Shown here piece by piece: positions 24,961 through 32,369 of a DNA stretch of 44,984 nt. Below the pieces are notes generated by a model that was not told the DNA's origin, searched no databases, and was given only the letters and a program-made list of their open reading frames with translations. The translations under genes and the position numbers were made by a program. The stretch covers positions 1 to 44,984 of the forward strand of contig JBFMHE010000027.1 of assembly GCA_040752355.1 (NCBI GenBank), in the 5' to 3' direction. Every line of letters begins with the position of its first letter. The stretch's first letter is position 1. Origin of the DNA: Nitrospirota bacterium. Its GTDB lineage: Bacteria > Nitrospirota > Thermodesulfovibrionia > Thermodesulfovibrionales > Dissulfurispiraceae.

Positions 24961-25006
24961 AATCCGGGGAGCGGGTCGGCGCCGCTGCAGCCCCGCTCCC
25001 CGGATT
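24961..25006 (+). terminator. Stem-loop between arrB and the chaperone gene
   Basis: Perfect 15-bp inverted repeat (AATCCGGGGAGCGGG and complement) with a 16-base GC-rich loop, five bases after the arrB stop, with no U-tract. It probably stabilises arrAB mRNA or attenuates transcription so that less chaperone than enzyme is made. Confidence 0.6.
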
Positions 25007-25050
25007 CTCTGAGAGAGGGATCGTGAAAAAAACGCGTGCGCGAGGTGTCC

Positions 25051-25707
25051 ATGGGTGATGAGGAATTCATCATGCAAGAGAGGGGGAGGCGCGACTGTTA
25101 TCGGCTGCTCGCGGCCTGTTTCTATCAGCCGTCAAAGGAGCTCTTCCTGCAGGAGGATCTTTTTACTACGCTTGCCGGGCTTTTGAACCGGATCTGCCCT
25201 CAGGCAGCCGTGCATGCTGCTGCCATGGGCGAAGCGTTTGCACGGTATGACCACGGGGAGCTGCTGGTCGAGTATGCGCGGCTCTTTATCGGGCCGTATG
25301 GATTGCAGGCCCCCCCTTACGGTTCAGTGTATCTGGATGAAGGGAAGGGCGTGATGACCGATTCCACAGTCGAAGCGGTCAGGATGTATCGGACGGAAGG
25401 GCTCTCCATGGATGAGGACTTCAAGGAGCTGCCCGATCACCTTACTGTTCAGCTCGAATTCATGTATTATCTTGCCTTTAACGAGGTGAGGGCTTTGGAG
25501 AATGCCGAGACCGGGACCGCCCGGCAGTTCTCGGAGAAACAGCAGCGCTTTCTGAAAAGATTTCTCGGCGCGTGGGTTCCCCGCTTTTGCGGGCGCATAA
25601 AGGATGGCACGGAGAATACCTTCTATCGTTCCCTTGCCGAGTGCCTGGCCGTTTTTATCGAACATGAGCTCAGGGTAAGCACTGCGCCGGAGGCGTTAAA
25701 GTCGTAG
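25051..25707 (+). CDS. arrD: ArrD/TorD-family molybdoenzyme maturation chaperone
   Basis: About 218 residues, all-helical. It carries the TorD/DmsD signature EYARLFIGP, followed by PPYGSVYLDE, and a later PDHLTVQLEFMYYL. Family members bind the Tat signal and apo form of their molybdoenzyme, keep it from early export and help insert the cofactor. I chose the ATG at 25051 with GAGG five bases before it; a GTG at 25036 is in frame but its nearest GAGGGA is too far away. It follows arrB after the hairpin and lies 11 bases before the next gene. The expected client is ArrA. Confidence 0.88.
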   Translation: MGDEEFIMQERGRRDCYRLLAACFYQPSKELFLQEDLFTTLAGLLNRICPQAAVHAAAMGEAFARYDHGELLVEYARLFIGPYGLQAPPYGSVYLDEGKGVMTDSTVEAVRMYRTEGLSMDEDFKELPDHLTVQLEFMYYLAFNEVRALENAETGTARQFSEKQQRFLKRFLGAWVPRFCGRIKDGTENTFYRSLAECLAVFIEHELRVSTAPEALKS

Positions 25708-25718
25708 AGAGGCAAACG

Positions 25719-26702
25719 GTGCTCAAGGAAAAAGTGTTTGACAGCGTAGTGAATGGTGAGAGCCGCATCGCGGTCGACCGGTCACGGTGCTTGAGAATGC
25801 GCTTCAACGAGTGCTCGTGCAGCCGGTGCAGCGAACAGTGCCGTTCCGGGGCGCTGGTCATAGGTGACGCCCTCCGGGTGAAGGAGCGTGCGTGCACGGG
25901 ATGCATGCTCTGTGCGGCGGCGTGCCCTTCGGACTGCTTTACCGTAACCGGCCTCGATTTTTACTCGCTCGTGAACAGGCTCAGGAAAATACCGGTTCCT
26001 GTCCTGGGCTGTAAGGCGCGGCCCGATCTCCCTGCCCATGAGAGGACCTTCTGCATGGGTTTTTTATCGGAGGAGCATCTGATCGCCCTTGCAGTGTTCA
26101 TGAAGGCGCCGCTCCAGATCAATCTCACCGGGTGCGCGGCATGCGGGAACGGCTTCATACGTGCGGCGCTGAAGGGGAGACTGCAGGCTGTCCGTGAAAG
26201 GACATCGCTCGTTCTTATGGATAAGATCGTGCTGGTCGGCGATGCCGCGCTCCTGGAGTACCGGGAGGTATCCTATGACCGCCGGGGATTCTTCAGGGCG
26301 CTGAGGGATCTTACCTTCGTGCATGCTGCCGGGCTTTTCGAAGAGGAAGCGGCAGGAGGCAGCGAGCAGGCATATTCGGCCAAAGCGGTGCCCCTCAAAC
26401 GGGAAATGCTGAACAGGGCGGTGGGCGTGCTTCCCGAAGAGCACGCCCGGGAGGTGCTGAACGCGTATTACTATTCGGTTCTGATCGGCGACAGCTGCAC
26501 GAAGTGCTTCGCCTGCGTAGGGATGTGTCCGACCGGAGCCTTGAGGAGTGCATCGGGACGACCCGGCCCGGCCCTGATTTTCACCAGCGCTCTCTGCAGC
26601 GGCTGCGGGCTGTGCGAAGCGTTCTGCTCTTGCGGCGCGCTTCACGTTGCACGGGGATTCAACCGCCGGGGCACCTCTGCCCCTGGAGAAACAGGCTCTT
26701 AA
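25719..26702 (+). CDS. Multi-cluster iron-sulfur protein of the arr operon, function unknown
   Basis: A 327-residue Cys-rich protein, with no signal peptide or membrane helix. It has two ferredoxin-type ends and a different middle. The N-terminal part has CSCSRCSEQC and CTGCMLCAAACPSDC. The middle (about 90-150) has spaced Cys in VLGCKA, RTFCMGF and LTGCAACGNGF. The C-terminal part has CTKCFACVGMCP and CSGCGLCEAFCSCG. At least three or four [4Fe-4S] clusters seem possible; the first motif has an irregular spacing. The start is GTG with AGAGG six bases upstream, 11 bases after the chaperone gene. It may supply electrons or assist maturation of ArrA from the cytoplasm. I do not recognise a characterised family. 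Confidence 0.75.
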   Translation: MLKEKVFDSVVNGESRIAVDRSRCLRMRFNECSCSRCSEQCRSGALVIGDALRVKERACTGCMLCAAACPSDCFTVTGLDFYSLVNRLRKIPVPVLGCKARPDLPAHERTFCMGFLSEEHLIALAVFMKAPLQINLTGCAACGNGFIRAALKGRLQAVRERTSLVLMDKIVLVGDAALLEYREVSYDRRGFFRALRDLTFVHAAGLFEEEAAGGSEQAYSAKAVPLKREMLNRAVGVLPEEHAREVLNAYYYSVLIGDSCTKCFACVGMCPTGALRSASGRPGPALIFTSALCSGCGLCEAFCSCGALHVARGFNRRGTSAPGETGS

Positions 26703-26718
26703 CGCCGCGCCCTCTTTA

Positions 26719-26748
26719 TTGCAATTCCCTTTTTCAGCATAGTACAAT
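26719..26748 (+). promoter_or_regulatory. Candidate sigma-70 promoter of cysM
   Basis: TTGCAA and TACAAT with an 18-base spacer, ending 29 bases before the cysM start. An ATTCCCT/AGGGAAT inverted repeat (26725-26757 region) brackets the -10 box. Confidence 0.6.
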
Positions 26749-26777
26749 CGAGGGAATAAACAGCGGCAAGGAGCGTC

Positions 26778-27686
26778 ATGGGAATTCTCGATTGCATCGG
26801 CAGTACCCCGCTCGTCAGCATAGAGGGCATGAACCCCAATCCGAAGGTCAGGCTCTTCGCCAAACTGGAAGGGAACAACCCCGGGGGGTCGGTAAAGGAC
26901 CGCGTAGCCCTGTATATGGTCGAGGCCGCGGAGCGCGAAGGAAGGCTCACGCGCGACAAGATAATCCTCGAGGCCACCTCGGGCAATACCGGGATCGGGC
27001 TCGCGATGATCGCCGCGGCGAAGCGGTACCGGGTCAAGCTGACGATGCCGGCCTGCGTCAGCGTCGAGCGGCGGAAGGCGCTCGAGGCCTTCGGCGCAGA
27101 GCTCATCCTGAGCCCGTCCGAGGAGGGCACCGACGGCGCGATCCGGCTTGCGCACAAGATACTCGCCGAGGCGCCCGACCGCTACTTCATGCCCAACCAG
27201 TTCGACAATCCTGCGAACATCCAGGCGCACTACGAGACGACGGGGAGAGAGATATGGGAGCAGACCGGGGGCGGCGTTACCCACTTCATCGCAGGGATGG
27301 GCACGACCGGCACCCTGATGGGCGCCGGCAAGCGGCTCAAGGAATATAATCCGGGTGTTGCGATCGTCGGCGTCGAGCCGGTCAAGGGGCACCGGATCCA
27401 GGGGTTGAAAAATATGTCCGAAGCGATCGTGCCGAAGATCTTCGCTCCGCTGCAGCTCGACGAGCGGCATGTGGTGAACGACGAGGAGGCCTTCGATGCC
27501 ACGCGGATGCTCGCGATCAAGGAGGGCATCTTCGTCGGCATGTCGAGCGGCGCTGCAATGCATATCGCCCAGAAGCGCTCGAGCGAGCTGCGGGAGGGTG
27601 TGATCGTCGTCCTCTTTCCCGACCGCGGGGACCGGTATCTCTCGACGGCCCTGTTCACGTCGGTCTGCGGCAAGTGTCCTCCCTGA
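26778..27686 (+). CDS. cysM: Cysteine synthase (O-acetylserine sulfhydrylase B type)
   Basis: A 302-residue fold-type II PLP enzyme. The cofactor Lys lies in GGSVKDR, the substrate loop is TSGNTG, the phosphate-binding loop is GMGTTGTLMG, and GMSSGAA lies near the C-terminus. It forms cysteine from an activated serine (O-acetyl- or O-phosphoserine) and sulfide or thiosulfate. The short length and lack of the CysK C-terminal lid favour the CysM type. The last residues carry CGKC, an unusual Cys pair. AAGGAG lies four bases before the ATG, and a promoter is visible upstream. A sulfur-assimilation gene beside a thiol-demanding arsenic/mercury region is suggestive but may be chance. Confidence 0.92.
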   Translation: MGILDCIGSTPLVSIEGMNPNPKVRLFAKLEGNNPGGSVKDRVALYMVEAAEREGRLTRDKIILEATSGNTGIGLAMIAAAKRYRVKLTMPACVSVERRKALEAFGAELILSPSEEGTDGAIRLAHKILAEAPDRYFMPNQFDNPANIQAHYETTGREIWEQTGGGVTHFIAGMGTTGTLMGAGKRLKEYNPGVAIVGVEPVKGHRIQGLKNMSEAIVPKIFAPLQLDERHVVNDEEAFDATRMLAIKEGIFVGMSSGAAMHIAQKRSSELREGVIVVLFPDRGDRYLSTALFTSVCGKCPP

Positions 27687-27733
27687 GAGCGGGCTGATTC
27701 TCTTCTTTACTGCGGCGCAGGACGTCTCCCCAT

Positions 27734-27762
27734 AAAAAAGCAGACCCCTGAGGGGTCTGCTT
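27734..27762 (-). terminator. Intrinsic terminator of the cold-shock gene
   Basis: Perfect stem GCAGACCCC / GGGGTCTGC (27740-27748 and 27752-27760) on a three-base loop. The A-run 27734-27739 reads as six U on the minus strand, giving a classic rho-independent terminator. Two further A-T pairs extend the stem. It may also end cysM transcripts from the other side. Confidence 0.85.
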
Positions 27763-27808
27763 CGGTTCAACAGATTGTGGCGATTTCTGGCGAGGATGAG
27801 GCGGCGTA

Positions 27809-28009
27809 TCAGCTCTTCGTTACATTCGCCGCCTTGGGGCCCTTGGGACCGTCGATGACTTCGAAGCTCACCGTCTGGCCCTCGGCAAGGGATTTGAATC
27901 CATTGCCCTGAATCGCCGAGTAGTGGACAAATACATCGGCGCCGTTGTCACTGGTGATGAATCCGTACCCCTTGGCATCGTTGAACCACTTCACCGTCCC
28001 GTTCATCAT
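27809..28009 (-). CDS. csp: Cold-shock domain protein (CspA family)
   Basis: About 66 residues, a single cold-shock domain. RNP1 is KGYGFI and RNP2 is VFVHY, after the family start NGTVKWFN. It binds single-stranded RNA/DNA and unwinds mRNA secondary structure. AAGGAGG lies nine bases before a pair of ATG codons (28009 and 28006). The frame is open eight codons further back, but that segment contains the ribosome binding site. A leader of over 100 bases lies upstream, as is typical of csp genes. Confidence 0.93.
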   Translation of the reverse strand: MMNGTVKWFNDAKGYGFITSDNGADVFVHYSAIQGNGFKSLAEGQTVSFEVIDGPKGPKAANVTKS

Positions 28010-28120
28010 ACTGCACTTCCTCCTTGCTGACATGAGTTCTTAGGATTGCAGAGCTGCACCCCTACTGCCGCAAGGCTGAAAACCCTGCGGTAAACGATAA
28101 AGACTCTGAGTTTCAGATAA

Positions 28121-28149
28121 AGTATTGCACAAAAAAAAGGGGAGGTCAA
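28121..28149 (-). promoter_or_regulatory. Candidate promoter of the cold-shock gene
   Basis: On the minus strand TTGACC (28149-28144) and AATACT (28126-28121) are 17 bases apart, and TGC precedes the -10 as an extended element. The leader would be about 105 bases. Just upstream, two near-copies of GAAATTTTCGA lie in tandem (about 28150-28175). Confidence 0.5.
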
Positions 28150-28211
28150 GAAATTTTCGAGAAATTTTTCGAAGAGGGGTAACGGCGGTGCGGCGGCTGT
28201 TTTGAGGGCGG

Positions 28212-29594
28212 TTAGCGAACGAAAATGAGCTGCAGATCCATGACATTGGTGCCGGTCGGCCCGGTGATGAGCAGCTCCCCGGTCGTCTTGAAGAACGTAT
28301 AGGAATTGTTGTTCCCGAGGAAGGTCCCGGCGTCGAGCCCTGCGGACAGCCCCCTCGACACGGTGGCGCCGTCGACGACCGCTCCGGCAGCATCGGTCGG
28401 GCCGTCGGTGCCGTCCGTCCCGGCCGAAAGGAGCGTAATGCCCTCGACGCCCGCGACCTCGATGGCAAAGGCGAGGGCGAGCTCCGTGTTCCTGCCGCCG
28501 CGGCCGCTGCCGGTGACGGTCACCGTTGTTTCGCCGCCCGAGATCAGGCAGAGCGGACAGTCCGCGCCGCTGCGGCGCAGGGACGCCTGCGCTTCCCGCG
28601 CTGCTCTCGCGAGCCGGCGGCCCGCCTCCCGCGCCTCGCCCGAGAGCTCCGAAGAGAGGAGGGCGGTCTCGAGGGAGAGCGCGGCGGCTTTTTCCGCGAC
28701 GGCGTCGAGGGCTTTTTTATTGCTGCCGATGACGATATTCTCGACGCGCCCGAACAGGGGATTTCCCGCTTTCGGTGTTTCGGGCCAGATCCCCGACACC
28801 CCGCGGTAGATGATCTCGAGCGCCACCTGCGGCGACCGCTCCATGAGCATGTATTTGTCCAGCACCGCGAGGGCATCCTGGTAGATCGTGGGGTCGGGAG
28901 CGGTCGGACCCGAGGCGATGACATCGAGCTTGTCGCCGATGACGTCGGAGAGGATGAGGGTTACGACCCGGGCCGGCGCAGCGAGCTCGGCGAGACGGCC
29001 GCCCTTTACGCGCGAGAGATGCTTCCTGACGGTATTGAGCTCGTCGATGGTTGCGCCGGCCTTGAGCAGCAGGTCGGTGACCGCCTGTTTCTCGGCGAGC
29101 CCCATTCCGTCGTAGGGCGCGACGCAGAGCGCCGAGCCGCCGCCCGAGATGAGGCAGAGGACGAGCGTCCTTTCATCGGCCCGCTGGAGCAGGGAGATGA
29201 TCTCCTCGGCGCCGCGGACGCCGTTTTCGTCCGGGACCGGGTGGCCCGCCTCGAAGACCCGGATCCCCCCTGGCCCGATCCCCCCTGGCCCGATCCCCCC
29301 TGGCCCGATCCCCCCTGGCCCGATCCCCCCTGGTATGAACGGGGCGAGGCAGTGGCCGTACTTGGTGATGACCACGCCGTCGGTGATGAGGCCGGGGAGC
29401 ATATCCTCGACAGCCTTTGCCATGGGACAGGACGCCTTGCCGAAACCGATCACCACCAGCCGCTCGAACCCGCCGCCGTTGTATGCAGCGCGCAGGGTCG
29501 CTTCGTACCGGCGCACCGCCTCGTACGGATCGACCGCATGCAGCGCTGCATGGAAGAGATCGGCAAGGATGTCCCGCGGCGGGCGATGGGTCAT
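28212..29594 (-). CDS. Glycerate 2-kinase (GckA/TtuD type, DUF4147-MOFRL)
   Basis: A 460-residue protein. The N-terminal DUF4147 domain has GFGKASCPMAKA, EAGHPVPDENG and the nucleotide/glycerate loop SGGGSALC. The C-terminal MOFRL domain has ISGGETTVTV, GRGGRNTELALA and SAGTDGTDGPTDAAGA. It phosphorylates D-glycerate to 2-phosphoglycerate using ATP. It is odd in one respect: the loop just before RVFEAGHP holds five tandem GPGGI-like pentapeptides encoded by a 15-bp minisatellite. No ribosome binding site precedes the ATG, and a TATAAT box ends only six bases before it, so the transcript may be leaderless. Glycerate is also the acceptor unit of glucosylglycerate, possibly made by the neighbouring glycosyltransferases. 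Confidence 0.9.
   Translation of the reverse strand: MTHRPPRDILADLFHAALHAVDPYEAVRRYEATLRAAYNGGGFERLVVIGFGKASCPMAKAVEDMLPGLITDGVVITKYGHCLAPFIPGGIGPGGIGPGGIGPGGIGPGGIRVFEAGHPVPDENGVRGAEEIISLLQRADERTLVLCLISGGGSALCVAPYDGMGLAEKQAVTDLLLKAGATIDELNTVRKHLSRVKGGRLAELAAPARVVTLILSDVIGDKLDVIASGPTAPDPTIYQDALAVLDKYMLMERSPQVALEIIYRGVSGIWPETPKAGNPLFGRVENIVIGSNKKALDAVAEKAAALSLETALLSSELSGEAREAGRRLARAAREAQASLRRSGADCPLCLISGGETTVTVTGSGRGGRNTELALAFAIEVAGVEGITLLSAGTDGTDGPTDAAGAVVDGATVSRGLSAGLDAGTFLGNNNSYTFFKTTGELLITGPTGTNVMDLQLIFVR
29262..29333. repeat. 15-bp minisatellite inside the glycerate kinase gene
   Basis: Four perfect head-to-tail copies of GATCCCCCCTGGCCC (29262-29321) and a fifth partial copy of 12 bases. 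The unit length is a multiple of three, so copy-number change adds or removes one GPGGI pentapeptide without shifting the frame. All copies are identical, which implies recent expansion. Confidence 0.97.
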
Positions 29595-29600
29595 GACTCA

Positions 29601-29606
29601 ATTATA
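29601..29606 (-). promoter_or_regulatory. -10 box of the glycerate kinase gene, leaderless arrangement
   Basis: A perfect TATAAT on the minus strand lies six bases before the ATG. Initiation at the usual distance falls on or next to the start codon. No convincing -35 is seen at 16-18 bases, and no Shine-Dalgarno sequence is present. Confidence 0.55.
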
Positions 29607-29638
29607 CACGCAACGGCGCCGCACATGACAGGAGCCAA

Positions 29639-29666
29639 TTGCACTATTTCATCGTTTTGCTATACT
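29639..29666 (+). promoter_or_regulatory. Promoter of the radical SAM gene, leaderless arrangement
   Basis: TTGCAC and TATACT with a 16-base spacer; the -10 ends six bases before the ATG and there is no ribosome binding site. It is back to back with the glycerate kinase promoter in a 78-base gap. Confidence 0.6.
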
Positions 29667-29672
29667 TTTAAT

Positions 29673-31076
29673 ATGTCTATCGAGACGGTCTCTTTTCTCG
29701 AGGTCAAACCTCCGGGACTCCATATATTCAGCAAATTTCCCATTCCGCGGCTCGGCGCTGTCCTGCTGGCGACACTCCTGCGCAACGAGGGGTACACGGT
29801 GAAGGTATTCGTCGAGGACATCGCGGAACCGGACTGGGCCTTCATTCACCGCTCCGACCTCGTCTGCATATCGACGATCACCTCTACCGCCCCGCGTGCA
29901 TACCGCATCGCCGACAGCATACGGGAGCGGGGCATCCCGGTTGTCATGGGAGGGCCGCATCCCTCGTTCATGCAGGAGGAGGCGCTCCGGCACGCCGACT
30001 GCGTGGTGCGGGGCGAGGGCGATGAAACGCTCCCGGAGCTGCTCGCGTTCTTCGAGAACGGTACGCCCGCGCTCGACGCCATTCACGGCATAGCATACAA
30101 GGACGCTTCGGGGAGGGTGGTGGAGACGCCGCCGCGCCCCCTGCTCGCGGATTTGAACAGCCTGCCCGCGCCCGACCTCTCGCTCATCCATGGATGGAAG
30201 CCCACGCATATCTACCCGCTGTCGACGTCGCGGGGATGCCCTTTCAGCTGTACCTTCTGCTCGGTGATACAGATGTTCGGCAGGAAATACCGGTTCAGGT
30301 CCATCGAGAAGACACTGGAGGATATCCGCGGCGCGGTGGAGCGGAGCAGGGCGACCCTCTTTTTCGTGGACGATAACTTCGCCGCCCACAGACCGAGGGC
30401 AAAGGCGATACTGAAGGGAATGATCGCGGGGGGGCTGCGTCATGACTGGTCGGCGCAGGTGCGCACCGATGTCGCAAAGGATCACGAGCTCCTGCGCCTG
30501 ATGGCCGACTCGGGATGCCACACCCTCTATATCGGGTTCGAGTCGGTCAACCCCCGGACGCTCGCCCTTTACGACAAGCGGCAGACCCTCGATGAGATCG
30601 TGTCCTGCATAAAGGCGGTCAGGTCGCACGGTATCGCCATCCATGGCATGTTCGTGCTCGGCGCGGATACGGACACGGCGGAGACGATCGGGCATACGGT
30701 ACAGTTCGCCGTCGATCTCGGGATCGATACGGTGCAGTTCATGCCGCTCACCCCCGTGCCCGGGACGCCGGTTTTCGAGGAGATGGCGCGGACCGGCAGG
30801 CTCCTGCATACCGACTGGAGCAAGTACGATATGCATCATGTCGTCTTCCTCCCCGCGCAGATGCGGCCCGAAACGCTCCAGATAGAGTCGTTGCGGGCCA
30901 TGGAGCGGTTCTATTCATGGGGCTATATCCTGCGGCGCCTGGCCCGCCTGGACCTCCACTATACGATTCTGGGGCTTTACGGCAATCGCGCGGTGAAGCG
31001 CGCGATGGAGGCGGCCCGGTCGTATATCGAGCATCTCCGGACCGTTCCCCCGCCGCTCACGGCGTGCAGCGAGTAA
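29673..31076 (+). CDS. B12-binding-type radical SAM protein
   Basis: A 467-residue protein: an N-terminal Rossmann-like cobalamin-binding-type domain (about 1-140) with GGPHPSF and VVRGEGDETLPELL. It is followed by a radical SAM core with the cluster motif CPFSCTFC at about residue 190. The later elements RATLFFVDDNF, IGFESVNPRTL and FMPLTPVPGTPVFE are typical of the BchE/HpnJ-like class. The canonical DxHxxG cobalamin motif is not seen, so B12 binding is uncertain. Substrate cannot be predicted; relatives methylate or cyclise unactivated carbons in lipids, cofactors and natural products. The frame is open 218 codons upstream across the kinase gene, but the ATG at 29673 is set by the promoter and by domain alignment. 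The gene starts the long plus-strand series through 40818. Confidence 0.87.
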   Translation: MSIETVSFLEVKPPGLHIFSKFPIPRLGAVLLATLLRNEGYTVKVFVEDIAEPDWAFIHRSDLVCISTITSTAPRAYRIADSIRERGIPVVMGGPHPSFMQEEALRHADCVVRGEGDETLPELLAFFENGTPALDAIHGIAYKDASGRVVETPPRPLLADLNSLPAPDLSLIHGWKPTHIYPLSTSRGCPFSCTFCSVIQMFGRKYRFRSIEKTLEDIRGAVERSRATLFFVDDNFAAHRPRAKAILKGMIAGGLRHDWSAQVRTDVAKDHELLRLMADSGCHTLYIGFESVNPRTLALYDKRQTLDEIVSCIKAVRSHGIAIHGMFVLGADTDTAETIGHTVQFAVDLGIDTVQFMPLTPVPGTPVFEEMARTGRLLHTDWSKYDMHHVVFLPAQMRPETLQIESLRAMERFYSWGYILRRLARLDLHYTILGLYGNRAVKRAMEAARSYIEHLRTVPPPLTACSE

Positions 31077-31118
31077 TTGACCGGCACTGCAACATGCTCT
31101 TCGCACGAGGAGAGGGCC

Positions 31119-32366
31119 ATGACGGATTTCTACCAGACGGGCGTCGTCGCCACCTTCCACCGGCTCGGTGCGGTCGCTCTCGAGCGCATCGAATCGGAGC
31201 TGGCGTGGCATTGCCGGGAACGGCCGATCGCCCTGGTGCTGCCTTCTCTCTACAGCGAGCTGCAGGGAGAGGCGCTCAAGGGGATACTCAGGGAGCTCCC
31301 CTCGGCCGGCTACATCAAGGAGATCATCGTCACTCTCGGGCCGGCAACGGAGGAGGAGTTCACCCATGCGCAGCAGTTCTTCTCCGATCTTCCCCAGAAG
31401 ACGCGGATCATCTGGAACACGGGACCGAGGATCGATGCGGTCTACAAGGCGATAGAGTCCGAGGGGCTGCCTACGGGAGAGCACGGCAAAGGACGCTCGG
31501 TATGGATGGCCTGCGGCTACGTGCTTTCGCAGCAGGAGTTCCATGCCGTCGCCTTCCACGACTGCGACATTCTTACCTATGACCGGAACCTGCTCGCCCG
31601 CCTCTGTTACCCGGTGGTCAATCCCAACCTCGATTACGATTTCTGCAAAGGATATTACAGCAGGGTTACGGACCGGATGCACGGCAGGATGACACGGCTT
31701 CTCGTGACCCCGCTCGTACGCTCCCTCCAGAAGATCTTCGGCCACCATCCCCTCCTCGTCTTTTTCGACAGCTTCCGCTATCCCCTCGCCGGGGAGTTCT
31801 CCATGGACAGCAACCTGGCGCGGGTCAGCAAATTCCCCGGGGACTGGGGGCTCGAAATGGGCGTGCTCGCCGAGGTCTACCGGAATACCTCGATCCGGAG
31901 GGTCTGCCAGGCCGATCTCGCGGAGAACTACGAGCACAAGCACCAGAAGCTCTCGCCCGAGGACGAGACGCAGGGACTCCACAAGATGGCGGTCGATATC
32001 TGCAAATCCGTCTTCAGGACGCTCGCCGCAGAGGGGCTCGTCTTCTCCGAGGGACTGTTCAAGACCCTGCTCGCCACCTACGCCACGACAGCGCAGGACA
32101 TGCTCAAGCGCTATGAAGACGACGCCGCGATAAACGGGCTGTTCTTCGACCGGCACCAGGAGAGCCTCGCGGTGGAGACCTTTACCAAGGGGATAAAGAA
32201 AGCGGCGAGGATCATCATGGATGACCCTCTCGGCGTTCCGCTCATTTCGAGCTGGGACAGGGTGACTGCGGCCATCCCCGATATCCTCTACCGGCTCAAG
32301 CGGGCGGTAGAGGAGGATAATGCGGCCGTCGCACTTGCTACAGAACAGCTTGCCTCCAGGAGGTAG
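31119..32366 (+). CDS. GT81-like glycosyltransferase (glucosyl-3-phosphoglycerate synthase type)
   Basis: A 415-residue GT-A enzyme. The metal/nucleotide motif is DCD in AFHDCDILTYDR, preceded by GKGRSVWMACGY. A long acceptor region (FCKGYYSRV, RMTRLL, PLAGEFSMD, WGLEMGVLAEVY) follows the pattern of GpgS, which transfers glucose from a nucleotide sugar to 3-phosphoglycerate in glucosylglycerate synthesis. No dedicated phosphatase is seen beside it. GAGGAGAGGG precedes the ATG; the frame continues 14 codons upstream without support. The stop codon is overlapped by the ribosome binding site of the next gene, so translation is probably coupled. The exact acceptor is uncertain. Confidence 0.75.
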   Translation: MTDFYQTGVVATFHRLGAVALERIESELAWHCRERPIALVLPSLYSELQGEALKGILRELPSAGYIKEIIVTLGPATEEEFTHAQQFFSDLPQKTRIIWNTGPRIDAVYKAIESEGLPTGEHGKGRSVWMACGYVLSQQEFHAVAFHDCDILTYDRNLLARLCYPVVNPNLDYDFCKGYYSRVTDRMHGRMTRLLVTPLVRSLQKIFGHHPLLVFFDSFRYPLAGEFSMDSNLARVSKFPGDWGLEMGVLAEVYRNTSIRRVCQADLAENYEHKHQKLSPEDETQGLHKMAVDICKSVFRTLAAEGLVFSEGLFKTLLATYATTAQDMLKRYEDDAAINGLFFDRHQESLAVETFTKGIKKAARIIMDDPLGVPLISSWDRVTAAIPDILYRLKRAVEEDNAAVALATEQLASRR

Positions 32367-32369
32367 GGC

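Noticed and set aside
27740-27760. Terminator assigned to cysM
   Set aside because: The stem is symmetric, but the clean U-run is on the minus strand, so it primarily serves the cold-shock gene; dual use remains possible.
29262-29333. Possible CRISPR-like array
   Set aside because: The 15-bp units are directly abutting with no spacers and encode an in-frame peptide repeat.
29019-29672. N-terminal extension of the radical SAM frame across the glycerate kinase gene
   Set aside because: The extension reads the minisatellite as a Pro/Trp-rich repeat and runs antisense to a real gene. A promoter and the domain boundary place the start at 29673.
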